From positions 744,001 to 808,000 of the forward strand of contig JACZZP010000008.1 in the NCBI GenBank assembly GCA_015183035.1: a stretch of DNA of 64,000 nucleotides, in the 5' to 3' direction. Each line of letters begins with the position of its first letter. Within the stretch, counting starts at the first letter, position 1. The notes below the pieces were generated by a model. The model made no database searches and was not told where the DNA came from. It saw only the letters and a list, made by a program, of their open reading frames with translations. The position numbers and the translations under genes were made by a program. The stretch comes from Meloidogyne chitwoodi (Eukaryota; Nematoda; Chromadorea; Rhabditida; Meloidogynidae). Below, in pieces: positions 47,801 to 58,300 of this stretch.

Positions 47801-49395
47801 CGGAATGCGCAAATTTTACCACTTGGTATCAAATGATTGTCAATTAAATAATTAACAAAAAAAACTTAAATAAATTTTAAATAAATATTTACTCAATAAA
47901 TTTTTGTATAACAGTATTTAATTTTTGTAATTGATAACCAAAATGTCTAACATGTGCCCATTGTTCTCCTTTATGAGAAATTGTAACATGTTCACGTTTA
48001 AGTCCATCAGGTGGTTGTGGATATTTTTGTAATAAAAGTTGGGAAAGACAAAGTGCTTTAGAAGAAAGACGAGGTAAAAGAACACAAAGAATTAAACAAT
48101 CATTATCTCCTAAAAAAGAGAAAAAAAATTAATTTTTTAAAAATAAATAAACCTCCAGCTTTAGTAAATTTGTCTGGAATAAAACTACGAAGATAAAAAA
48201 TATTCTTTTTTGCCGATTCTAATTCAATCAGATTTAATTGAGCCTCCACTAACTAAATTTAAAAAATAAAAATATAAAATTTAAAAAAACCTCAGAAAAA
48301 TCTCTTTTTGCATTTGCCATTAAAGAAATTTCAGCACCTGCAGCCCTCGCCTTTTCTTCATCAAAAGCTTTTATTGTAGCCAAATCATCTTCCAAATTTT
48401 GAACACGTTCTTTAAGTTCAGCAGTTTTTTGGCGAAATTTATTTAAAGCGTGTTCATAATCTATGGCACGATCCTCAGATTCTGATAGTTGACGTTTTAA
48501 CTTTAATAAAAAAATTATTTAAAAAATATATTCTTGGGTTAAATTTGAACACTTATAAAATGATCTACCCTCTACTATAAATAAGGCAAAATTTATATTG
48601 AAAATCATTAAAACTATTAAAATAAATTATTTCATGATGTGGGAGGGAGGCTTTTGAAACAAAAATTTCTAATGTAAGAATAAAAAAACCTTTGCAATAA
48701 CAAGCATTTGTTCTTCATTTCCTTGAAGCAATACTTTCTCTGTCTCTTTTTGTGTATCAATAATTTCATCTTCCATAAGGTGCAATTTCTCCAATTCATC
48801 AAATTCAGCTTTTAATAAACTTAAGATTTTTTTAATTTTTAATACGAAACAAAAGAACAAACTTGTATTTCTCCTCTAAATCATGATTTTTACTTAACAA
48901 GTCGTCTATAATTGCCTCAGAACTCATTTGGCTTTCAATCTTTAATTTTAAATTTATTCAAAGTAAAAAATTAAAAAATATATTAACAATAAAATAACTT
49001 ACCCTACTTTCAAATTCACTTATTTGTGAGTTCATCTTAAAATTAGAATATTTATTTAGATTAAATTTAAAACCGTAGCAATAGTTAGTGCCAATTCTTG
49101 ATTTTTTGAATGTAATTCTTTTTCTGTCTCCTTTTGCATTTCAATAATTTCCTCATCCATTTGATGCAATTGCTCAAGTTCGTGAACATCCAATTTTAGT
49201 GTTCTAAAATTTTTTTAATATTTTTAGGTGTTTTGCGGACTGGATTTTTCCGCAAACTTTTCCCAAAATCAATTAAAATATCTATGGACCGAAATTAAAT
49301 CTAATTATTAAAAAATACTTTATCTGTTCTTCCAAATTCATATTTTTTCCAGTCAAGTCATTTATAATGTCTTCAAAGCGAAGTTGTTCCGTCAT
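44849..49395 (-). CDS. dnc-1: Dynactin subunit 1 (p150Glued)-like coiled-coil protein lacking CAP-Gly
   Basis: Roughly 18 short exons on the minus strand. The first visible exon reads MTEQLRFEDIINDLTGKNMN and then NLEEQ; the next ones are long coiled coil. Diagnostic for p150 is the segment after the dynactin coiled coil: FYLRSFIPDKFTKAGGDNDC followed by LILCVLLPRLSSKA, then the helical middle domain (EDYFKLLKQNKFDENTSIEM, VRHFGYQLQKLN), a second coiled coil and a C-terminal part ending LFSGFNTSLTKVA. p150 links dynein to cargo. Two oddities stand out. No CAP-Gly microtubule-binding domain occurs upstream within the window, and the first coiled-coil exon pair is duplicated (ELEQLHQMDEEIIEMQKETE and ELEKLHLMEDEIIDTQKETE). 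A good acceptor (TTTTTTAG) just before the ATG allows a missing upstream exon. Confidence 0.8.
45224..45303 (+). pseudogene. tRNA-like sequence in a dynactin intron
   Basis: A-box-like TGGCTCAGTCGG and B-box-like GGTTCGATGC are about 40 bases apart, and a D stem GCTC/GAGC is possible. Acceptor and T stems pair poorly. Probably a tRNA-derived SINE head or decayed tRNA. Confidence 0.35.
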
Positions 49396-49544
49396 TTTTA
49401 AAGTCTAAAAAATATTTAAAAAAATAAAAATTTTAAAAAATAATACATAAAATAAAATAAAAATAAAAAATCTCTCACACAACAAAAAACGCGCTCAAAA
49501 TAGAAAAAGACAAAATATCATTTTTAACTTTAGGTTAAATTGAC

Positions 49545-49725
49545 TTTAGTAGCGAAGTTGTCAATCCTTCGGCGTGTCCTCGATTTCGACAGTAAACTAT
49601 TTCTCATTTTCTAACTGTCTGCTTATTACCGAATATTAGGAATTAAAAAATTTCTGCCAGACAAAATTACCCACTGTCGAAATCTAACAGCACGCCTTTC
49701 GGGTGTCCTTCTTCGCTAGCAAAAA
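49545..49725. repeat. Inverted-repeat element
   Basis: Ends TTAGTAGCGAAGTTGTC and the complement of TTTGCTAGCGAAGAAGG, each followed by a GGCGTG word and GATTTCGACAGT, form imperfect inverted repeats. The target site is unclear. Confidence 0.5.
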
Positions 49726-49854
49726 GTAAAAAAATAGAAGTCGCCCTCCCACCTTCCCTGACCTCCCAACCACCATCATAGAACCACCACCGTTGGCGTA
49801 GCTAGTAGACGTTGTCGCAGCTTGTAGACGTTGGCGTAGCTCATAGAACATCCG

Positions 49855-50075
49855 CTCATAGAACCACCACCGTTGGCGTAGCTCCTATAACTTTCGTTAC
49901 TAGAACCACCACCGTTGGCGTAGCTCCTATAACTTTCGTTACTAGAACCACCACCGTTGGCGTAGCTCCTATAACTTTCGTTACTAGAACCACCACCGTT
50001 GGCGTAGCTCCTATAACTTTCGTTACTAGAACCACCACCGTTGGCGTAGCTCCTAGAACATCCGCTCATAGAACC
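49855..50075. repeat. 42-bp minisatellite
   Basis: At least four near-identical tandem units contain GTTGGCGTAGCTCCTATAAC followed by TTTCGTTACTAGAACCACCAC. Variant units lie at each edge (CTCATAGAACCACCACC). The period is 42 bases and all frames can stay open, so the minus-strand reading SYANGGGSSNESYR is probably not a gene. Related words (GTAGACGTAGC) continue to about 50190. Confidence 0.8.
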
Positions 50076-50460
50076 ACCACCGTTAGCGTAGCTCGTAGAC
50101 GTAGCTCGTAGACATAGGCGTAGCACGTTGACATTGCGTTGTTCGTAGACGTAGCTCGTAGACGTAGCACGTTGACATTGTGTTGCTCGTAAAACAGGAC
50201 TGGTAAAATACACGGTTTATATAGTATCAAACTTTCAAAAACACTAAAAAGCCCTATATATGTTGGTTAAAGAAAAGTAAGGGAGAATAATATATTGTTA
50301 CAATAAAGTGGAGTGCATTCATATTCTGGAATGATTTTACAAAATACTGTCGCAAAATCCTCTTATTTTTAGGATTTGCAAGACTAGTCCTGCCGGTAAA
50401 AATTTTTTAAAACCCAATGTTACCAGATCATGAAAATACGACTCTAGTTGAAATCTCAAT

Positions 50461-50743
50461 TAGAGATACGAATTTTGAAAAACTCGGGACCGTGAAACGG
50501 GAAATTTAAGAATGGAACGACCGGGAGGGACCCGGGACCGGGAAAACCGGGTATTCTCATTTTTTCAGGTCCAAAAATACGCATGTCCCACCGAGAAACC
50601 GGGAAAAAGGACTGGAATTGGAAATTTAATGACCGGCCGGGACCCGAAACGGAAAAACCTGATCCCGGTTTCATCCCGTGACTCAAAAAAGCCAGGAAAA
50701 AGGCGGGAAACGGGATCGGGACCCGATCCCGTTCCTATCTCTA
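50461..50743. mobile_element. GC-rich hAT-like MITE
   Basis: Termini TAGAGATACGA and the complement of TAGAGATAGGA, with an exact 8-bp flank ATCTCAAT at 50453-50460 and 50744-50751. TAGNG ends fit hAT. The interior is rich in CCGGGACC words, as in the element at 43911. Confidence 0.85.
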
Positions 50744-51078
50744 ATCTCAATATTTAGATAAAATTAGAGCCGATAGAAAGCGACCGTAAATTGCCCCACT
50801 AAAAGGTCCGTTTGAGTGCCAAAATAATCCTGATGAGTGAGTACAAAAACTGATTCGGAACAGAGAAATCCGGTAATTCGAAAATAAAACAGAGAATAAA
50901 AAAGAAAAACTCTTTGCTAAAAACATTATTTATTTTATATTAATTTATTAAAAAATATAAAATTAAAAAGTAAAATTGCACAATTTTAAAAAGTTTTTTT
51001 TAAATAAATCTTTTTTGAATATAAATTAAAAATATTTTTATTTTTCTTATCATTCAACAAAGTTAATATATAATTAAA

Positions 51079-52368
51079 TTAATTTAAACATGCAATAAAT
51101 CTCGTCAAGTCAATTGGCATTTCCAATCCAATTTTGTATTTGTTTAAGTCATATAACTTTAATTAAATTAAATTAAAAAAGTTATAAGGAAATTATTTTT
51201 ATAAAATTATATTTTTTTGTCAAAAAATAAATTTGGTAATAAAAAATAATTTTAAAAAAAAGCTAACTTGAATATAACCACGTTTAGTCATCCAAAGAAT
51301 TGATTCTTGATTATATTTAATAACTCCAATTAACTTTTCAGTTGCCAAATTTGGGAAATAATCAGAAACTTTTGCAATAAAAGGAGCTAAATTACGATAA
51401 GGATCATAAATAGCAAAACGATCTTTCTGTTTTTTTAAATAATTTGTTATTATTTTAAAATTATTATTTTTAATACATTTGCTAAAATTAAACGGCCTTT
51501 ATTCCATTGAAATCCTATAAGAGGTATAAAATTAATTTTATAAGGTAATTCTTGTGGACTGTTCCTTGCCATCTAAAAAATTAATTTAAAAAATAAAAAA
51601 AAAATAACAAACATAAAATCTTTTATTTTTTTTATTCCATTTATAACGATAAACTCTATTCCAAGCAATTAATAAAGTAATTCCACTTTTATGATTTATT
51701 AAAGCAGCAGTGACCTGTCTTGGACCATTAGGAAATAATTCATAAATTAAATAAGATTGTCTAAAATTTTTTAAAATTAAATTTATTTTTTCCTTCAAAA
51801 AACCTTTGTTGAAGTCCATAAATATCCCTCCATACTTCATAAACAATTTCTCCAGAAAATAAATATAAACGTTTATTATATCCTTAATAAATTAAAAATA
51901 AATAATTTTAAATTAATTAAATACCTTCAGTAACTGCATCTAATTTATTTGGACATTTTTCTGTATTTTTTGTTGTTAATATTGATAATTTTAATAATTT
52001 TTGTTTTTTATTAATTCCATAAATATTTAAATTTTTGTTTCGTCTAACGTAATAATGCCTTACTCCAAAATTTGTTTTAATAATTGCATGTCTTTCTTAA
52101 ATTAATTTAAAAAAATAATATTTAATTAATTAATACTTTTATTTTGTTTTAATATTTTCAACTTATTAAATTCTTCAGATTTTGAAGCAAAAATTCTTTT
52201 ATTATTTTCAATAAAAATACTTTTATTATTTAAATTAAAATTATTTTCTTCAAGAGAAGAAGAAGAAGAATTAATAAAAAATAATGAATTATTAATTAAA
52301 ATAAATAAAAAAGAAGAAAATAATAAAAATAAAATTAAAAATAAATTATTAAATAATTGTTGAGTCAT
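51079..52368 (-). CDS. Membrane-anchored hemopexin-like protein
   Basis: Seven exons join in frame on the minus strand. After the start (MTQQL) a single hydrophobic segment LFLILFLLFSSFLFILI indicates a type II anchor or uncleaved signal. A Ser/Asn/Glu linker follows. The rest is built from beta-propeller-like repeats. KCPNKLDAVTEGYNKRLYLF plus GEIVYEVWRD is a hemopexin-type blade. Then come GITLLIAWNRVYRYKWN, RFAIYDPYRNLAPF, SILWMTKRGYIQLYDL and the ending PIDLTRFIACLN. Hemopexin-like domains bind matrix proteins or metal; no metalloprotease domain precedes it here. The first Cys (KCPNKL) and last Cys (ACLN) could form the closing disulfide of the propeller, as in other hemopexin domains. 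Confidence 0.68.
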
Positions 52369-54276
52369 TTTTTTGTAAATTAATTAATTAATTAATTAAT
52401 TCTTGAAAATTAAATTTAAAAATAAAAATTTAGAATTTTAAACAAACTAAAAATAATAATTAAAAATAAATAAAAAAACGTGTAATAAATAATAATAAAT
52501 ATCGTTATGAGGACACATCTGAATATAGGTAGGTAATAAAATACAAAAATATTAAAAAATTACCTAAAAACAAATAAATAAATATAATCAACGATTGTTA
52601 AATAATTAATTAATTTTATTTAATTTTCAAAAAATGATGTAAAGATATAGTATAAAAACGTAAATATAATAGTAATTTTGTTTTAGAAAAATTATTTGTA
52701 TCGTTTTAAAATAAAAAGAAAGAGATTTTTTTTAATTTTAAGAAATCTATTTTTTATTTAAATTAATAAATTAAATATTAATTTAAATAAATAAATTTAC
52801 TAAAAAAAGTAGACTCTCTTTTTCTTAAAAAATAGCTATTACTCATACCTATAAAATATTTGGAAATATTACTAACTTTTTTTAGAAAAATAAAAAGTAT
52901 TTATTTATGTAAATTGACCAGTCTCTCTTTTTTAAATATCAAAATAAAAAAATGATTGGGCAGCTATTTGGACAGAGCAAATAATATTTAAGTAAAGAAA
53001 AACATTTAAAATCATCTAATCGAATATATTTAAATATTTTTTTATTTTTATTTTTAAAAATATATAAAAAATACAAAATTTTATTTTTTTTTAATTTTAA
53101 CATTTCCGTTCATTTTTAAAGACAATTACTATTTAAAATAAAAGAAAATATTTTTATAAAATAAATAAAAATGATTTTCCCAGTTTTTAATTGTAAAATA
53201 TATTTTTATTTATTTTTAAAAGTATTTATTATAAAAATAGAAAAATATAAAAAATTTTATTTTTTAATAAATATTTAAAAAATAAATATAAATTGACTTT
53301 ATTAAAAAATAAAACAAAATAATTAATTAATTAATTTTAATAAATAATATTTTATTTTAATAAATAAAAAAATGTTCAAATTATGTTATGGATATATTTT
53401 ATAAAATTTAGCAGTTTACCTATAAATCTTTTATTTAAAAAAATCTTATCAAAATATATTCTTTTTTTCCAATAAGGGAATATATTTATTTATTTAAAAA
53501 AGTTTAATAAAAAAGAAAATAAATAAATTTATTTTTGATCTTCTAAAAATGATCTGATAAAAATATTTTAGTTTAAAAATGTAAAGATAGTAATTGTCAT
53601 GTTATTTTAAAGAAAAGAAAACCTTAAGAATAAAAAAATAAGTTTGGAATTTGTTTAATTTTTATTAAATATTTTTTAATAAATCAAAGATTTACTTAAC
53701 TAAATTAAATAAATAAATAAATAAATAATAAATATATTACTCATTTTTATTAAAAAAATAAAATTAAAAAATTGATTTATTAATTCATTGAATCATTTTT
53801 ATAAGGTTAAATAATTTTTAAATAATTATTAGGACTTAAAAAAAGAAATTTTTTATAAAAATTTCTTTTAATCACTAGGACTATTTTACTTAAATGTTAC
53901 TATAAATAGAATTTCCACCTCTTAGAAAAAAAAATAATTAAACAAAATATTTAAAATTAATTTATTTTACAAAATTATAATAAAATCAATTAATTATTTA
54001 TAAGCACTAAAAATACAATTTTATATAATATACAACACAAAATTATTTTTAAAAATAAAAAAGGTTTTCCTGAGTGAAAAAATGGAACATTTTACAAAAT
54101 TAGATATAGAAATATATAAATGAAAATAGGAAAAATGTTATAAATTTATATTTTTTGAAAAATAAAGAGCTGAAATTCTTGAAAAATTTTAAAAAATTAT
54201 AGGAAATTTAAAAAATTAGAAATTCCTCTCGAAGGAAGCAGATAAAGCCAAAAAATAAGTTATTAAATAAGAAAAA
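52369..54276. other. Long AT-rich intergenic gap
   Basis: Almost 1.9 kb of A/T-rich low-complexity DNA with no coding or repeat structure that could be recognised. Confidence 0.6.
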
Positions 54277-55039
54277 TTAATTTCGATGAAAAAATCCAAC
54301 AAAAAGATTAGGTAAAGAAACCAGAAAATTAATTGCTTTTTTAAAAGAATCAATAAGTAAAACCAAAATATGGCTAATCGGACGGTTTCCGTGAGAACAT
54401 TTTGCTTTAACCTCGGGTTTTGGAAAATTAGACCAGCAATCCACAACTTGCCTTAAATAGAATATAATAAAAATTATTAAAAAATAAAATAAACTTGTCA
54501 CAATGACACAAAGCAGCTTGACAGCCAGTTAAAGAAATTGGGCATTTAGGCTCCCTAATTTTACATTCCCAACTATAATCATCAATATATTCAAATTCAA
54601 CATCAAAACATATTCTTTTATCCACTGCTGCATCATAACATTTATCATGAATCATACAACAACTGAAAAAAAAAATAAATTAAAATTTATATGTAAAAAG
54701 ATTAATGAAGAATATTTGTTATAATTTTTAAAAATAAAATTTAAAAGAAATATATATACGAATCAATTCTGTCCATAGGTTGTCCAATTCCACCAATTCC
54801 ACACCTAAATATTATTAAAATTTAAAAATAAATAAAAAATATAAGTTCACATACCAACATCCATAATCATTATAAGCAAGTGCACTATAACCTAATTTAC
54901 ATTCAGACATTTGATTTAAATTCCAAAGAGCATCAAATCCTTTTCTTGTTTTTATTGTTGTTTTATTTATTTTAGCATCTGATTTGGTTAATAAAAATAA
55001 AATAATAAAATAAAATAAAATTTTTAATAAAATAATCAT
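54277..55039 (-). CDS. Secreted phospholipase A2
   Basis: Four exons on the minus strand. A signal peptide (MIILLKILFYFIILFLLTKS) is followed by FDALWNLNQMSECKLGYSAL. The calcium-binding loop YNDYGCWCGIGGIGQP is split across exons, then comes the catalytic segment CCMIHDKCYDAAV with the His-Asp pair. Further cysteines lie in TGCQAALCHCDKQVVDCW. The catalytic and calcium-binding residues are present and spacing fits secreted phospholipase A2, which cleaves the sn-2 acyl bond of phospholipids. A short C-terminal hydrophobic part (SFKKAINFLVSLPNLFVGFF) is unusual and may anchor the protein. Lipid digestion or a secreted role at the host interface are both possible. Confidence 0.88.
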
Positions 55040-55366
55040 ATTTTTGCAATTTTTTATATTTACAAAAATCTTAAAAATAAAAAGGAATAATTAATTACAT
55101 GATTTACAATTAAAAAATAAATAAATAAAAAAAAACATACACTTTACATACCTAAGTTAGTTTTTTACCTTTTCTCCTTTTATTTAAAATGTAATTAGAC
55201 AAAATGAAAAAAAACATTTTGCCAAAAACCATTAAAATTTAAAAATTAAATAGCAGAAGAGCTTTTCTTGAAAAATGTTTCTCTAATATTTAGAAGAAAA
55301 AGCATTATATTTATTAATATTTATTTAAAAAAACATAAAAACTTTATAAAATAATAATATATTTAT
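55040..55366. other. Short intergenic stretch
   Basis: AT-rich gap between the phospholipase start and the stop of the second GPCR gene. Nothing recognised. Confidence 0.4.
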
Positions 55367-58300
55367 TTATAAAGCAGTAACAGGAAGTTTATTACAATTT
55401 TTATCAAATTCTATTAATAATTTAGAAAATTCATTTCTTTCTTTTTCATTATTTTTTCTGTAATTATTTGTTGATTCATTATTTAATGACATTTTTTTAA
55501 TATAATTTGATGAAAAAAATAAAAAATCTTTTTTTGGTTCAATAATTTTTGATTTATATTTTCTGTTATTTAAAGCTTCTGTTTTTGTTTCTGTGATTAA
55601 ATATTGTTGTATTGGACTCTTAAAAAAATAATAAATAATTTTATTTTTAAATTTAATTATAACAAACTTTAATAATTTCATTATTTAAATTATTAATTTC
55701 ATTTTCAATTTCTATATAATTATTTCCTGTTTTCCATTTAATAAAATGTTGCTTTTTAAAATTTTTATTTTTTCTGCAAGGACAAGATTGGTAAAAATGA
55801 CGTTGATTTAAAAAAGGTGAAATACATGGACAGGGAAGCCAAACAGGAGATAAATTATTATTAAATGATGTTGTTGTTGAATGTTTTTCATTATTTACTT
55901 TTTAAAATAAAATAATTAATTAATTAAGAATTAATGATGAGAACAATTTTTAAATTATTTTTTAGTAAATTTTCTTTCAGAATATTTTTTTATAAGAAAA
56001 AATAGATGAATTGATTAAAAAAAATTTTTTTTTTGACTCAAATTTTAAAGTTAAATTTTGAAAATATATTTTTTTAAATAAATATTCAATACTAATTTTT
56101 ATTATTTTTAACTATATTTACATACTAATATAATTTTACCCAAAGTGCCCTTTCAAAACTCATAAGTGATTTTAAAATACCGGGAGCCCCGTGAAAGTTT
56201 TACATGTCGGGGGGAACTTTTTGGGGCGCATCAAGGAAAACTATAGACTTTTTGGTGCGGGTGTCGTTTGGCACCGAAATGACCACGGTTGTTTCCGTAT
56301 CTCGAAAAAGTTCAATAGAAAGTGGTAAAGGTCTTGCTTTGAGGGCACCCCGCGCCGATTAGTAGATTTTTTTGGAAAAAAAAAATTTTCAAAAATTTCG
56401 ATTCTAAGGGGCGTTTTGCCCGTGAGACTGAAGTGTACAGCCCAGACTCTAATAGTTTTCTTAATTTCTAGCAAAAACGGATGGCTTTTTGAGGGAAATT
56501 CTTATGGGATAATGGGTTAACGAGCACAGGGATTTTTTGGGAGGGGTAATTTCGGTGCCAAGGTTGAGTGCGGCACTGAACAATACGATTTTTTTAATGC
56601 CTTTATATAAATATTTTTTTATTTTTTGATAATAAGTAATGGGGTAAAAGAAAATGTTTTGTATGGGCCATTTTGTTGCCGAATGTTAGTTCGGCACTGA
56701 AATGGACTTTTTGAACAGTTTTGTGAATATGATTTGGAATTTTTGGTAGAATATGAAATCGCGTATGGGGATTTTTTTATGATAGGTCACTTTGGTGCCA
56801 AGTTCGAGTGTGGCACTGAAATGGCCGGTTGAAGTTTTAAATTGGATTTTTGAGTGCGAAACTGAACCTGGGGATATGGAGGTAGTTGAAGTATTTGTAG
56901 CCAAGAGATGTAGTTACAAAATGTTTGTGAGACATTTGAGTCTTGGATTAAGATTTGGGGATGAGTCATGAAATGGGGATTTTAACTGTTTTTTGACTCT
57001 AACTTTTTGGAAATATTTTTTTTAATTTTTCTGATATTTTATTCGTGTTCAGCATATGTTTTTACCCCATATAAGATGTTTTTTAGAAAAAAATCGGAAT
57101 AAAAAATTTTACATTATTTTTCCAAAGGGGTACCCCTTTAGCCGAATTTTTTGAAATTTTCAATTGACCTTAACTTTACGAATTTTAATTAGATTTTAAT
57201 GAATCAAAGGTTATTAAATAAAGTAAAAAATTAGTTATTTTTTGAGTGAAGAAAAAGTTGAAAAATTTTGAGGTTAGGGGTAGTTAGGGTCGATTTTTTG
57301 AAAATTTGAAATTTTTCGGTTTTTCGAAAAAATTTTGGAATTTTTGCCATGGGATCAGATTGAAAGTATTTTTATAAAATGAAGCATAATTTTTAACACC
57401 TAATAGTATTTTAAAATTTTCAAAAAAGGTTCCTTTTGAAAAAGTTATGATTTTTTTAAGTTTTGGTCATAAAATCTCATCTAAAATTTTGAAGCCAAAA
57501 ATGCAAACATAAAAATTAATGTAATATTGGCAAATGATATATCATTTGAAAGCCCTTGATGAGCTGATTCTAAAAATATTTTTTGTAAATTTTTCGGGTC
57601 AATTTTGACAAAGTTGAGTCAAGTCGACATTTTGTTTCCTTTGGGGTTCACGGGGTGGGGTGTATTAATCGAGTCAATAAATTGTATTTTAACAGATTAT
57701 GTTTTAGAGCATCCAATGACGGTTCGAAAAATATATCACATGTTCGGGTACACTTGAGTCTCATATAGTTAGAGTCCAATGAATTCTCTGGAATTTTTTT
57801 ACTGACGCCCATATGTAATGAAGAAACGAGAGCCGAAGGCCAGCGGTGATCCATATATAATGAAGAAACGAGGGAAGAAGACCCGAGGTGATCCATCTTT
57901 AATAAAGAAACGAGGGCCGAAGGCCTGAGGTAATCCATCTGTATTAAAGAACCGAGGGCCGAAGGCCCAAGGTAATCCATCTGTATTAAAGAGCCGAAGG
58001 CCTGAGGTGATCCATCTTTAATAAAGAAACGAGGGCCGAAGGCCTCAGATGATCAATCTTTAATAAATAAACGAGGGCCGAAGGCCCGAGTGATCCAACT
58101 GTATTATAGAACCGAGGGCCGAAGGCCTGATGTGATCCATCTGTATTAAAGAAGCGAGGGCCGAAGGCCTGAGGTGATCCATCTGTATTAAAGAAGCGAG
58201 GGCCGAAGGCCTGAGGTAATCCACAAGATTTGGGATTATGAGGTGATCCATCTACAATGAAGAAACAAGAGCCGAAGACCAGAGTTGACCCATCTATAGT

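Larger units (their letters stand above)
49396..51078. other. Repeat-rich intergenic region
   Basis: Between the dynactin-like gene and the hemopexin-like gene. It holds an inverted-repeat element (about 49545-49725), a 42-bp minisatellite (49855-50075) and a hAT-like MITE (50461-50743). No CAP-Gly or other conserved coding exon was found. Confidence 0.6.

Noticed and set aside
49776..50213. SYANGGGSSNES repeat ORF as a Gly/Ser-rich secreted protein
   Set aside because: The same minisatellite is open in several frames on both strands, has no signal peptide or splice context, and lies among mobile elements.
50456..50757. Pro/Gly/Arg-rich ORFs on both strands
   Set aside because: They are by-products of CCGGG-rich MITE sequence at 50461-50743.
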